Notes: generated from the sequence alone by a model not told the origin. Numbered from the stretch's first letter, positions 38,193-47,493 are shown. The stretch: 64,000 bases of DNA from Bryocella elongata (GCF_900108185.1 NZ_FNVA01000001.1:1364001-1428000); one strand, 5' to 3'. Translations and numbers: made by a program.

Positions 38193-40430
38193 CTACTGTG
38201 CGTCTTTGACGCAGCGGAATCCCAGAGCTCCCGAACGGTCGTAACTGGGAGCCATAAGCAGCAGTTTGCCATGTTGCTCGTTCTTGTACGCTTGTGGGAA
38301 GTACCAGATTGAGCCTTGCGGCTGATAATGGCTTCCTCCACGCACAATGGCGGCGCGAGTATGTTCATCGACGTACTCATCGGTCCACTGCCAGACATTT
38401 CCGACCATGTCCATGACGCCGAATGGGCTCGCTCCGTTGGGATGTGCATCCACATCGCTCGCGGGAAGCATCGTCCGCCCCTTGTCCGGAGTCGGTGCCG
38501 CAGCATCATTCCCCGTAGCGCAGCCAACAGCTCCACCGCCTCGTGAGGAGAGCCAATCGCAGTTCCCCCAGGGAAAGCTGCGCTCGTCTTTTCCTTGTGC
38601 AGCGTACTGCCACTCCCACTCGTGGGGAAGCCTCTTCCCCGCCCACTTCGCATATTCACGGGCATCCTCGATCGCTACCCAGGTGACCGGTTTGTTGGCC
38701 CATCCATTAGGATAGGAACCGTCCTTCCAGTCCTTGAGGAAGTTGAGGCTATCTTTAGGGCTATAGTGCGTAGCATCGAGAAACTTCTTGAACTGAGCGT
38801 TGGTCACCGGATACTTATCCATGAAGAAAGGCTTAATCTCCATGGGGTGTTCATGAAAGCGTCGAGCGCTATCTTCCCAGGAGTATTGAACATCGACGCC
38901 GATGTCGTTGGAGCCCTCGATCTCCACACCTTGCACGCGGAAGAGATAATCGCCGCCCTCGATGCGAATCATTCCTTCAGGCGCGGATGCGGTACGGGGC
39001 GAAGCCGGAATCTCGACCATATGCTGTGGCAGAGCGTGCCACTCCGCCGAGTAAGAGGACAAAGGCTTTGCCGTCATCCCCTTCATCTTCTCCATCAACG
39101 CCCTTAGCTTTGGATCGAGTTCGCCGGAAGTAGCGAAGATCGCGCCGTAGCCGTGGCTCTCGGTCGAAAACGAGAGCACCGCCTCCTCACCATGTATCTC
39201 GGGCTTGAGTTCGGCTCCCCGATAGAGATCGAAGTACCGCGTTCCCTGCTTATACGGGACCGCCATCTGAGTTCCATCAACGTCGTACTCATTGCGATTC
39301 ACGATCGTCCACACCGTCTGGTCGCCTAACGGCCACCGGCTTGAGAAGACACCATACCTCCGCATCGGGTAGAGTGGCTCCCAGCTTTGGCTCGCAAAAA
39401 ACGGAGCCACGGCGCGCTCGATGGTTGCCACACGGCGAGTTGCCTCCGCGTCACGTGGAGTGACTCCGTTCCAAATGCCCCAGACGTTCTCCCAGCTCTC
39501 CCAGCCTTCACCATTGAAGAAAGCGTATTGCAGGGCGTTGGTCTTATCGCGATCCCAACGGCCCTGAATATTGACCTGGTGACGCGGGTCGAGCCAGCGA
39601 TATCTGTCGACACCTGGAGCGAAGGTATACTGGTACTGGCCCCATGTTTGGACATTCCAGGCGAGAGCCTCATCGCTGGGGCCATTCTCAGGTTCGAACG
39701 CGAGCGGATGGCCAACCTTCTCCGCCGCGAGAGAGAACGCAAGCGGCACGCCATCCTGTGTGTCACCATTGATTCCGTCAGCGTCAATCTGCTTCATAAA
39801 CTCGGCAATGGCCGTGGGCCAGTCGCTCCCCGGGTCCCTCGTTCCTTCGTCCCACATCATCATGGGAAACAAGACCTTCACGCCGCGCTTGTGAAAGTCC
39901 GCGACCATCTGTTTCAATCCATCGACGCCACCGGGCATCGACCGGGTGATGTCATGCTGGTTCCGGTCGTCGATGCCTACGTTTGGATACACCGGCCAAA
40001 CCAGTACCGCATCGATGCCGCCGTACCGATTGTCAAGATCATCGAGATACCGGTCGACGGTGTATTTCCCTGCGATGGGATCGTATAAGTAACGGTCATG
40101 CACCATCATCTGAGGCTGAATAAAGCTGTGTTCCGCCCACTGAAGTTGCGGCAGGTTGTACCGAGATCCGTCGTAGCCCGTTCGAATGAGGCGCTCCGTG
40201 CGCCAATGCGTGATTTCGGCCAGCCAGTCGCGGTGGGTGGCAGGCGTACAAGCCACGGCACCGGGCCGCGTAATAGGGCCTGACGCCAGGCATGGCGGCG
40301 GAGCTATCAGCTGGCCTTGAGGATTTCCGCCGAACCCGCCGCCGACCTGAGCGCTTGCCTGTGCTGCGAAGATGACAGCGAGAAGAGAGAGGCCCGCTGT
40401 GCACCAAATCGTTTGGAATTCAGTTTTCAC
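38193..40430 (-). CDS. Secreted TIM-barrel glycosidase-like / SUMF1 fusion protein
   Basis: About 745 residues. After a signal peptide, a barrel-like part (about 85-400) contains GGIDAVLVWPVYPN, VKVLFPMMMWDEGTRD and IDADGINGDTQDG, the strand-end pattern of a glycoside hydrolase; I cannot name the family. A beta-rich linker leads to a SUMF1 domain (about 485-745) with MEIKPFFMDKYPVTNAQF, LPHEWEWQYAA, MDMVGNVWQWT and a C-terminal GFRCV. The Cys pair used by formylglycine-generating enzymes is not at its usual place (GGSHYQPQG here), so aerobic FGE activity is unlikely. The GTG at 40430 gives a normal signal peptide; an ATG at 40466 would add a charged 12-residue extension. It lies between the ribokinase and mutarotase genes. 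Confidence 0.75.
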   Translation of the reverse strand: MKTEFQTIWCTAGLSLLAVIFAAQASAQVGGGFGGNPQGQLIAPPPCLASGPITRPGAVACTPATHRDWLAEITHWRTERLIRTGYDGSRYNLPQLQWAEHSFIQPQMMVHDRYLYDPIAGKYTVDRYLDDLDNRYGGIDAVLVWPVYPNVGIDDRNQHDITRSMPGGVDGLKQMVADFHKRGVKVLFPMMMWDEGTRDPGSDWPTAIAEFMKQIDADGINGDTQDGVPLAFSLAAEKVGHPLAFEPENGPSDEALAWNVQTWGQYQYTFAPGVDRYRWLDPRHQVNIQGRWDRDKTNALQYAFFNGEGWESWENVWGIWNGVTPRDAEATRRVATIERAVAPFFASQSWEPLYPMRRYGVFSSRWPLGDQTVWTIVNRNEYDVDGTQMAVPYKQGTRYFDLYRGAELKPEIHGEEAVLSFSTESHGYGAIFATSGELDPKLRALMEKMKGMTAKPLSSYSAEWHALPQHMVEIPASPRTASAPEGMIRIEGGDYLFRVQGVEIEGSNDIGVDVQYSWEDSARRFHEHPMEIKPFFMDKYPVTNAQFKKFLDATHYSPKDSLNFLKDWKDGSYPNGWANKPVTWVAIEDAREYAKWAGKRLPHEWEWQYAAQGKDERSFPWGNCDWLSSRGGGAVGCATGNDAAAPTPDKGRTMLPASDVDAHPNGASPFGVMDMVGNVWQWTDEYVDEHTRAAIVRGGSHYQPQGSIWYFPQAYKNEQHGKLLLMAPSYDRSGALGFRCVKDAQ

Positions 40431-40518
40431 TTCCTGGATCCTTTCGTGCAAATCGTTTGCATTCATTCACCACCAACGCAAGCCGAGCGCTGGCAAATCC
40501 GGGGTAACCACGCTGGAC

Positions 40519-41484
40519 CTAACTTGGTGTGACTTCCCGGGCAACTTGGAGAGATTCGTCTTCCAAGAATTGCTCGACTTCGGTCATGCTCGGCATCGAC
40601 GGCTGCGCCCCCGAACGTGTCACTGAGATAGCGGCGACCGCCGCGGCAAACGCAGCGCTTTCTATCGGGGACTTTCCAAGCATCAGCCCCGTAGCGAAGC
40701 CTGCATTGAAGGCGTCGCCAGCAGCTGTTGTATCAATTGCATCAACCGCGAATGCGGGAACAAGACTACCTTTGCCCCCCTGCGATACCAGATATGTCCC
40801 ATGGGCACCCATCTTCAAGACCACTCCGCTGCAGCCCTTGGATAGGAACGTTCCTGCCATCTCCGCAGGAGCCGGCGGATTCGATTGAGCAGGTCGATCT
40901 CCGAGATAGAAAGCCGCTTCCGTTTCGTTCGGGGTGAACCACGCGATGTTCTTGAAGATGCCCGGCGGCAGTTCCATCGCGGGCGCGGGGTCAAGAATCA
41001 GGGGAACACCTTCCAGCGCGCAGAGCTGAGCCAGGTGCTCAACGGTTTCCAGTGGTATCTCAAGTTGAGCCAGAACGATCCCGGCGCTTCGCAATATTGC
41101 AATGTTTGCATCAATATCTGCGGGAGTGACCTTAGCATTGGCGCCGGGCGCGAGAACGATGCTATTTTCTCCGCGCTCCGACACCACAATCACAGCGACA
41201 CCGGAAGCGCCATCGCTTATGGAAACACCACTGATATCGACGCCCGCCTCCACGAGAGAGGTTCGAAGTTCACCACTGAATGTATCGTTTCCAAGACGCC
41301 CGATGAGGCGCACGGGATAGCCCAGCCGAGCAATAGCCACGGCTTGATTCGCACCTTTGCCGCCTGGATGAATCTGGAAGTCCGATCCAATGACGGTCTC
41401 ACCGACCACAGGGATTCTTTTAGTGACAGCTACCAGGTCTGTGTTGATGCTTCCGACAACGACAATTGGCTTTTGCGCAGGCAA
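40519..41484 (-). CDS. rbsK: Ribokinase (PfkB family)
   Basis: A PfkB-fold sugar kinase of about 321 residues. It begins near VVVGSINTDLVA, the ribokinase opening, and has the first signature HPGGKGANQAVA and the second DTTAAGDAFNAGF with the catalytic Asp. Ribokinase phosphorylates D-ribose at O5 for the pentose phosphate pathway. I chose the TTG at 41484 because GGAG lies about 9 bases upstream and the fold starts right after. The longer frame would run into the permease gene. It follows the permease by 33 bases. A related kinase for another furanose (deoxyribose, for example) cannot be excluded. Confidence 0.88.
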   Translation of the reverse strand: MPAQKPIVVVGSINTDLVAVTKRIPVVGETVIGSDFQIHPGGKGANQAVAIARLGYPVRLIGRLGNDTFSGELRTSLVEAGVDISGVSISDGASGVAVIVVSERGENSIVLAPGANAKVTPADIDANIAILRSAGIVLAQLEIPLETVEHLAQLCALEGVPLILDPAPAMELPPGIFKNIAWFTPNETEAAFYLGDRPAQSNPPAPAEMAGTFLSKGCSGVVLKMGAHGTYLVSQGGKGSLVPAFAVDAIDTTAAGDAFNAGFATGLMLGKSPIESAAFAAAVAAISVTRSGAQPSMPSMTEVEQFLEDESLQVAREVTPS

Positions 41485-41516
41485 TTCATTTCTCCTCAGA
41501 TATCGACGAAGGTTTG

Positions 41517-42509
41517 CTATGAAAAGATCGGGGCGCAAGCGATCGCAGTCAAACCCCCGAGAAAGAAGAGAAACATCCATTTCAGGCTAGCCTTGGAGCG
41601 GGCTGGAGCGGCGCTGAATTCGTGCCAGACGAACACACCCCAGCACGCCGAAATCATGGTTGCACCTTGCCCGATTGAATAAGAAACGGCGGGTCCTACG
41701 ATGTGCGCCTGCGATGCTACGAAGTTCGCCATCGCGCCAGTACCCCAGATCGCTCCTCCAACGACACCCCATACGTGCCACCTGCCCGGTGCCTCCCAAT
41801 ACACTCGCATCGAGGCAGGCTTATCGCCATCCAGAGGAAAGCGCATGAAGATGTAGTTCACCGGTACAGCGCATATCGCAACACCGAGCGCAAAGAAGAA
41901 CAAGACGGAGTAAGGACCCGGCCCGCCTTGTCCCGTCATTGCCTTCGAGACAAAGGGGTAGAAGGTGCCCATGAGAAGGCCAGCGATCAAACTAATCACA
42001 ATACCGCGGCGGCTCATGGCGGTACGCTCTGTTTCACGCAACCTGTAGGCGACGGCGTCGAACACGATGGCTGCCACCACCAGCGCGATGCCCCCGAACA
42101 ACAAAAATGGATTCCCTTTGGGCGAGATAACGTAACTGCTGATGGCGCCAACTACGAGCGCCAAGCCAATGCCTATAGGAAAGGCGACTGCAAGTCCCGC
42201 TATGTCGATCGCGGCGACCAGCAGCAGATTGGCTATATTGAAGATGGCGCCGCCAGCCAAGGCGAGGAGAATCGCGCTCGTGCCGGTGTGCGCGACATCA
42301 GCATAGAAAGACCTCCCAACCGTGCCCAGACTTCCTAAAGTTGAGCCCCATAGAATTGCCCCAGCAATCAGACCGATGACATAGTCCCAGTAAAAGAGTT
42401 GGAACCTATATCCGGGACAAAGCTTCATCGAGTTCGCCCACGATCCCCAACACAGCATGCTGAGGATCATGAACAAGAGTGCCAAGCCATACGTTTCAGG
42501 TTGATACAC
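41517..42509 (-). CDS. GRP/RhaT-like sugar permease
   Basis: An inner-membrane transporter of 330 residues with about ten transmembrane helices. The pattern LLFMILSMLCWGSWANSMK at the start and FYWDYVIGLIAGAI match the glucose/ribose porter (RbsU/GlcU-like) and RhaT group of the DMT superfamily. The two internal repeats are visible, with the second half around GVVGGAIWGTGAMANFVASQ. The start is a GTG at 42509 with AAGGAG 5 bases upstream. In module B it would move the monosaccharide from periplasm to cytoplasm, between the TonB receptor and the ribokinase. The kinase makes ribose the best guess; RhaT-like proteins can also carry deoxyhexoses. Confidence 0.87.
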   Translation of the reverse strand: MYQPETYGLALLFMILSMLCWGSWANSMKLCPGYRFQLFYWDYVIGLIAGAILWGSTLGSLGTVGRSFYADVAHTGTSAILLALAGGAIFNIANLLLVAAIDIAGLAVAFPIGIGLALVVGAISSYVISPKGNPFLLFGGIALVVAAIVFDAVAYRLRETERTAMSRRGIVISLIAGLLMGTFYPFVSKAMTGQGGPGPYSVLFFFALGVAICAVPVNYIFMRFPLDGDKPASMRVYWEAPGRWHVWGVVGGAIWGTGAMANFVASQAHIVGPAVSYSIGQGATMISACWGVFVWHEFSAAPARSKASLKWMFLFFLGGLTAIACAPIFS

Positions 42510-42673
42510 GGATCTCCTTTGTCCTTCGCAATGCTGACCGAACGACCTCACATGAAGAATTTAACCTGCTGCGCGAATCGATCGGCGACCGCTTGAGCGA
42601 AGGTGCAGTCCAATCGAAATATCCAAACAGCGATTCTCATTTCTATGGCGCTATCCTTGGGATCCATTCTCGT

Positions 42674-42705
42674 GGCAGCCAAGGCTTGCATCGACCTTGG
42701 CTGCC
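42674..42705 (-). terminator. Hairpin between TonB receptor B and the permease
   Basis: GGCAGCCAAGG at 42674-42684 pairs perfectly with CCTTGGCTGCC at 42695-42705 across a 10-base loop, 22 bases after the receptor stop. No T-run follows, so it is more likely a processing, stabilising or attenuating structure than a full terminator. Confidence 0.65.
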
Positions 42706-42726
42706 CGCACGAAATCCGTTCCTTGT

Positions 42727-45700
42727 CTAGAAACTCAGCCGTAAGGCGAGCTGGATTTGTCTGGCCGGTCCGGCGGAAGTGATCTTGCCAAAGAGCGACG
42801 ACGACAATGAGGTTGTTGGATTGTTGAAGGGTGCCCTATTGAAGAGATTGAAGACATCTGCGCGAAATTGGATCTTGGAGTTTTCTCGCGGCAGGAAAGG
42901 AAAGTTCTTCACGAAGCTCACGTCGGAATTGAAAAACGAGGGCCCAATAAGGCTATTGCGCCCACTATCGCCATATGTCCCCAATGTTGTAAGTGGTGTC
43001 GCGTAGCCTGCCTGGTTGAAATATCCTGTTGCCCCATGCGACGTCCATGACAGCCGGCTGCCGCAGCCGGCACAAGGAGCCGTGCCCGTCTTATTCAGGC
43101 GCAGATTCCCCATATCCCTGCCCCCTCCGAGCCATGGTGCGGAAGAACCGGTGGTCACCGAGAAGGGTGTACCGGAGCTGTAGGCAACGATCCCCGAAAG
43201 CTCCCATCCGCCCAGGGCATAGTGCGCAAAGCCCAGTTTATTGAACTGCGGCAACTCCCACACCCCATTAATACGGAGGAGGTGCTTCTGGTTGAAGTCG
43301 GACAGAGCATATTCGCCGACGATCGGACTCACAGGATTTTGTTCGCTGGCTCCGTCCGCATCGGCGGTCGAGCCAGGGTCGAGGGACTTCGCGAAGGTGT
43401 ACGCCAATTGCATGGTGAAACCTGCTGAAAGGCGCTTACGTGCGGCAACCTGCAACGAGTTGTAGTTGGAGAAACCAATATTGGCGATTCGTGTGATGCC
43501 GGCGTAATAGGTGGGTAGGAAAGGGCGGTTCGCCTGGGAGAATTTCGAGGCTAGCGCCGCAGTCGTTTCGGTCGTTGGGTTGAACACACCGGCGTTTGCC
43601 TGGTTCCCGTTCCACAGCCGGTTTCCATGGCTGCCCACATAGCCGGCCTGGACCATGAAGTCTTTCGGAAATTCATGCTGCACATTGAGATTGTATTGCT
43701 GAGTGAACGAATTCTTGAGGTTTGGGTCCGGCGAGTAAAACTGCGCCGGAAATGGCCAGAGCGGATTCTTTCCTGGACTCGTGTATGGATATGGAAAGGG
43801 ATTCGTGATTCCAGTTCCCTGGTAGGGATTGGTGAAGGTGTTAGGAGTGAAAATCAGTTGCGTCTCAAAGGGTGGGGCCTCAATGGCGTTGGCCATCGTG
43901 ATGGCTCCGGGCGGGTTATAGAAGATTCCATATCCCCCGCGAACCGCTGTCTTTCCGTCGCCGAAGACATCGTAGGCAAATCCAAGTCGTGGCGCCACGC
44001 TACCCTTATCCCAGAATATGGTTCCAGGCGGAATGCCCGGATCTCCCGGGAACGCGAGACCAGGAGGGGCCGTTGGGAAGCGAGTGGACTGATAAGCGGG
44101 ATTGAAATTTACGACGGGAGAGTCATGATTGAACTCAACCCAGGGTTGAATAAGATCCCATCGTACGCCTAGATTCAGCGTCAACCGCGATAATACCTTA
44201 TAAGTATCCTGAGCAAAGAGGCCCACTTGTACTGAATGCTCATTACCGAAATACGGGGTGTACTCTCCGAAGGTAATCGGCTTCCCAACGAGATAATCCG
44301 CCCAATTGTTTCCAGTTTCCGCACCGCTAAATGTTGGATTTCCGGAGGAGTTCGTGCTGGTCCATAGGATTTTCTCGGCTTCGCGAAGGGCGGTGGCGCC
44401 GAACACCCATAGGTGTCTTCCCTTGACCCACGTCAGCTTTGCATCGGCTTGTTTCAAGGCCGTATTCTCATACCACGGATTTCCGGAACCAAAGGTCGTG
44501 ACGCCAGATACCGAGACCTGCGGGGATACGTTGGCTCCGGAGGTGGCATACTGAGCGCCCATTTGCTCCGCTGTCACGATGGTCCCGAAGGGCGTTCCGG
44601 TAGTCGTGATATTCGTGTCCGAGAACCCGAAGTCGCCTATGACGTTGGGTGAGAAGGTGTGTGTGTCTCTGACGGTAGTGCCCCAGTTGGCCTGCGCAAA
44701 GTTATCGCCGTACTTTGATGAAAGAAGGGAGGAGTATGGTGGACCGGTTACGGCCGCGTCAACCATATGGAAGAAGCGAACATATGTCTGATCCCGCTTT
44801 GTTGTGCGGTAATCACCTCTGATCGTGTATTGGTTACCGGTAGTCGGACTTGGCACTTGATCCGTGTTCAGCCCTGTGGTCGCATTCGGAATAGGTATAT
44901 AGGTTCCCATGAAAGCGACCGAGACCGGATCCCATTCGCTTTGCGGTATTTGGTTTTTCCCTGCATATCCGTTGGCTACGGAGTAATTACAGGGAGTAGT
45001 GCCTGTACCCGGACCATTGCCATTTGTACCGCAGGTTGCATTCTTGGGGTCGACGAGTTGCGCGGAAACTCCGCTAAAGTCGCCCGTGCGCTGAGCCGGC
45101 GTAATTGTGGCGAGGCTCTCCAGCGTCACCTGGTGAAGGCGCAGTCCCTCGTAGGTGGCGTAGAAGAACGCCTTGTCCTTGAGGATGGGCCCGCCCCCAG
45201 CGACGCCGAATTGATGTTGCTTATAGATCGGATTCGGCGCTGGCGCATTGACAAACCAGTTTCTGGCGTTGAGGGCGTCATTGCGAAGAAATTCCCATGC
45301 CGAGCCGTGGAAAGAGTTTGTTCCCGATTTGCTGACTGCGACGAAAGCTCCTCCGGACGCGTGACCGTACTCGGCGCCGAAGCTATTCGTCAAGAGCGAG
45401 AACTCTCCAATTGAGTCAGGATTCGGAAGATTCGCTGGGCGGTTATAGAGCCCGGTTACAAGGATCGCGCCATCGAGCGAAATCTGACTGCCATTTGCGC
45501 GGCTTCCATTTACGGTGAGCAGCGGGCCGCTGCGCTGGTTGATCACCACGGCGGGCAGACTGCTGGTGCCTGCACCGGATGCCGAGGCAGTTCCAACGCC
45601 GGGCACCAGGGTCACGAGTTGGAGCGAATTGCGAGTATTGAGTGGCAACTCCTGGATCTGCGTGGTGTCGACCTCTGTACGGAGAGCTGCAGAGGTGGTA

Positions 45701-46119
45701 TCGACCTGCACAGCCGCCGCAGCGACCTCAACAATCTCGGACACGCTTCCGACTTGCAGAACGACATCCACGCGGGCAGTTTGTCCGCCCTCAAGAACAA
45801 TGCCGGACTGAGTGTACGTCTTGAACCCGGCCACTACGGCCTTCACGCTATACGTTCCCACCGGCAGGGAAGGTATGACATATTCGCCAGCGTCTGAGCT
45901 GGTGATGACACGGTTCAATCCAGTGCCCGTATTGCTAACTTCGATCTTCGCGTTGGGGATGGCAGCGCCGGTGGAGTCAACGACCTTACCGGACATCTGG
46001 GCATTCGTCGCCTGGGCATGTGCGACGCTAGCCCCACCCGCTGTGAAGGTGAGCAAGAACAGCCATAATAGCAGCCGGGATTGCAGATGCAGCCAGCCAC
46101 CCTTCGTTTTGATTTCCAT
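42727..46119 (-). CDS. Oar-like TonB-dependent receptor, module B
   Basis: An outer-membrane receptor of 1130 residues. A signal peptide (LLLWLFLLTFTAGGASVAHAQ) precedes a carboxypeptidase-regulatory-like domain (MSGKVVDSTGAAIPNAKIEVSN), a plug (around LPLNTRNSLQLVTLVPGVG) and a long beta-barrel ending IQLALRLSF with a terminal Phe. GGAGG lies 7 bases before the ATG. It is the first gene of a five-gene minus-strand operon and would bring the module B substrate across the outer membrane. Codon use looks less GC-rich at third positions than in modules A and C, an impression I could not quantify. The promoter region holds a perfect palindrome for the divergent LacI-type regulator. Confidence 0.93.
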   Translation of the reverse strand: MEIKTKGGWLHLQSRLLLWLFLLTFTAGGASVAHAQATNAQMSGKVVDSTGAAIPNAKIEVSNTGTGLNRVITSSDAGEYVIPSLPVGTYSVKAVVAGFKTYTQSGIVLEGGQTARVDVVLQVGSVSEIVEVAAAAVQVDTTSAALRTEVDTTQIQELPLNTRNSLQLVTLVPGVGTASASGAGTSSLPAVVINQRSGPLLTVNGSRANGSQISLDGAILVTGLYNRPANLPNPDSIGEFSLLTNSFGAEYGHASGGAFVAVSKSGTNSFHGSAWEFLRNDALNARNWFVNAPAPNPIYKQHQFGVAGGGPILKDKAFFYATYEGLRLHQVTLESLATITPAQRTGDFSGVSAQLVDPKNATCGTNGNGPGTGTTPCNYSVANGYAGKNQIPQSEWDPVSVAFMGTYIPIPNATTGLNTDQVPSPTTGNQYTIRGDYRTTKRDQTYVRFFHMVDAAVTGPPYSSLLSSKYGDNFAQANWGTTVRDTHTFSPNVIGDFGFSDTNITTTGTPFGTIVTAEQMGAQYATSGANVSPQVSVSGVTTFGSGNPWYENTALKQADAKLTWVKGRHLWVFGATALREAEKILWTSTNSSGNPTFSGAETGNNWADYLVGKPITFGEYTPYFGNEHSVQVGLFAQDTYKVLSRLTLNLGVRWDLIQPWVEFNHDSPVVNFNPAYQSTRFPTAPPGLAFPGDPGIPPGTIFWDKGSVAPRLGFAYDVFGDGKTAVRGGYGIFYNPPGAITMANAIEAPPFETQLIFTPNTFTNPYQGTGITNPFPYPYTSPGKNPLWPFPAQFYSPDPNLKNSFTQQYNLNVQHEFPKDFMVQAGYVGSHGNRLWNGNQANAGVFNPTTETTAALASKFSQANRPFLPTYYAGITRIANIGFSNYNSLQVAARKRLSAGFTMQLAYTFAKSLDPGSTADADGASEQNPVSPIVGEYALSDFNQKHLLRINGVWELPQFNKLGFAHYALGGWELSGIVAYSSGTPFSVTTGSSAPWLGGGRDMGNLRLNKTGTAPCAGCGSRLSWTSHGATGYFNQAGYATPLTTLGTYGDSGRNSLIGPSFFNSDVSFVKNFPFLPRENSKIQFRADVFNLFNRAPFNNPTTSLSSSLFGKITSAGPARQIQLALRLSF

Positions 46120-46186
46120 GGTTCAGCCTCCAGTTTCGATTTCATCGAGGTCCCGACCTGCGCAGTTTCGTGGGGTTCGCGCTCAG

Positions 46187-46200
46187 TTGAAAGCTTTCAA
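46187..46200. promoter_or_regulatory. Perfect palindrome, likely LacI-family operator 1
   Basis: TTGAAAGCTTTCAA is a perfect 14-base palindrome 68 bases upstream of the receptor start. It shares TTGAAAnnTTTCAA with a second site 153 bases away. A central CG or related step flanked by symmetric arms is the usual LacI-family operator design; here the centre is GC. It lies just downstream of the predicted receptor transcription start, a typical roadblock position. Confidence 0.8.
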
Positions 46201-46215
46201 AATGAACGCCGATGA

Positions 46216-46244
46216 AAGTAACGGCTGTTTTGGAATGTTGTCAA
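46216..46244 (-). promoter_or_regulatory. Candidate sigma-70 promoter of TonB receptor B operon
   Basis: On the minus strand a consensus -35 box TTGACA (46244-46239) is followed after 17 bases by TTACTT (46221-46216). The -10 match is only partial. Transcription from here would start just before operator 1. Confidence 0.5.
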
Positions 46245-46339
46245 GCATTTTGTCTAGAGCCGCACGAATGCTCCTCGCCTAAGCGCGAATCATGATCGGG
46301 TCGTCGAGGGGTGGTCGTACGAAGGGCGACTGTCCGCAA

Positions 46340-46368
46340 TTGAAATATTTCAAAATTGAACATATCCT
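46340..46368 (+). promoter_or_regulatory. Operator 2 overlapping the lacI-type gene promoter
   Basis: TTGAAATATTTCAA at 46340-46353 is the second perfect palindrome. Its first six bases, TTGAAA, can serve as a -35 box, with TATCCT at 46363-46368 after a 17-base spacer as the -10 box. Binding of the regulator would therefore block its own promoter. The centres of the two palindromes are 153 bases apart, a distance compatible with DNA looping. Confidence 0.75.
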
Positions 46369-46428
46369 GTGTCTATTGGTTACGATCCATCGCGACCACA
46401 TTCATAGAACTTTCACAGGGAGTGCGCC

Positions 46429-47493
46429 ATGGCCAATATGCAGGAGATCGCCAGGATGGCGGGGGTCTCCCTTGGCACAGTCTCACATGTGCTCAACAAC
46501 AGCGCGAAGGTTCGAGAGTCAACGCGAAAGCGTGTGCTCGAGGCCGTGCAGTTGGTTGGATATCAGCCCAGCCAGTTGGCCCGCGGTCTGCGGCGCGACA
46601 AGACCAACATGATCGGGATGATTATTCCGGATATAACTAATCCATTTTTCCCTGCAGTCGTCCGGGGCGCGGAAGATGTGGCTTTCTCCAATGGATATCG
46701 TTTGATTCTATGTAACACCGATAACGACCATTCCAAAGAGATCATCCATCTGAATGAGCTTCGAACTTACTTGCCAGCAGGCCTCATCGTTATTCCATCA
46801 AATTTCAGCGACCTCACGACTCAGGCAGAGTATTACCGGCGCGCCGGGGCTGGCGTCGTGTGCATTGACCGGCTCCCGAAGAACTGGAGCGGCGACAGTG
46901 TGACTTCGGACAACGAAGCCGGAGCCTACAACGCAACTCGTCACCTGATTCAATTGGGACACACCAGGCTTGCGACGATCACAGGCCCTCTGCACCTTAC
47001 CAACGCAGCTGAGCGTCTTGAAGGCTTCAAGCGCGCCATGAAGGAGGCGAAGCTTCACCTGTCTCCGGAGTACGTTCAGGAGACCAGCTTTGACAAGCAG
47101 GGCGGACATGCCAAGACTCTTGTCTTGCTGCGCCTGATTCCGCGCCCCACCGCGATTTTTGCTGGTAATGACATGATCGCCCTGGGAGCCTTGCTAGCCA
47201 TCCGCGAAGCGGGTCTTCGCTGCCCTGAAGAGATCTCTCTCATGGGCTTCGATGATCTGGACCTTGCCGAAACGACGAATCCTTCCCTCTCGTCTGTGTC
47301 CCAGCCAGGCTATCAACTAGGGACGACGGCCGCCCGCCTCCTGCTTGACCGCAGAGAAGGCGACACTAGTCCCGCGAAACACATCGTTCTAGAGACGTTG
47401 TTGCATCTGAGAAACTCGGTTTCGCCTCCGCCAGATGTGGCAACTGTCGGTTCGTCGATGAATTTGATTGGGAAGAAGCAGGGGCGCAGGTAG
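46429..47493 (+). CDS. LacI-family transcriptional regulator
   Basis: A 354-residue regulator. The N-terminal helix-turn-helix reads MQEIARMAGVSLGTVSHVLNNS, followed by the hinge helix region (LARGLRRDKTNMIGMII) and a periplasmic-binding-protein-like effector domain (IPDITNPFFPAVVRGAEDVA, then FAGNDMIALGALLAIREAG and the C-terminal SLMGFDDLDLAE). AGGGAG precedes the ATG. It is divergent from the five-gene module B operon and lies next to two perfect palindromes, so it probably represses both that operon and itself. The inducer is likely the sugar handled by the operon, ribose or a derivative. Confidence 0.93.
   Translation: MANMQEIARMAGVSLGTVSHVLNNSAKVRESTRKRVLEAVQLVGYQPSQLARGLRRDKTNMIGMIIPDITNPFFPAVVRGAEDVAFSNGYRLILCNTDNDHSKEIIHLNELRTYLPAGLIVIPSNFSDLTTQAEYYRRAGAGVVCIDRLPKNWSGDSVTSDNEAGAYNATRHLIQLGHTRLATITGPLHLTNAAERLEGFKRAMKEAKLHLSPEYVQETSFDKQGGHAKTLVLLRLIPRPTAIFAGNDMIALGALLAIREAGLRCPEEISLMGFDDLDLAETTNPSLSSVSQPGYQLGTTAARLLLDRREGDTSPAKHIVLETLLHLRNSVSPPPDVATVGSSMNLIGKKQGRR

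Noticed and set aside
38193..40430. Naming the fusion protein a formylglycine-generating enzyme on the basis of its SUMF1 domain.
   Set aside because: The expected cysteines are absent at the usual position and no sulfatase gene is nearby.
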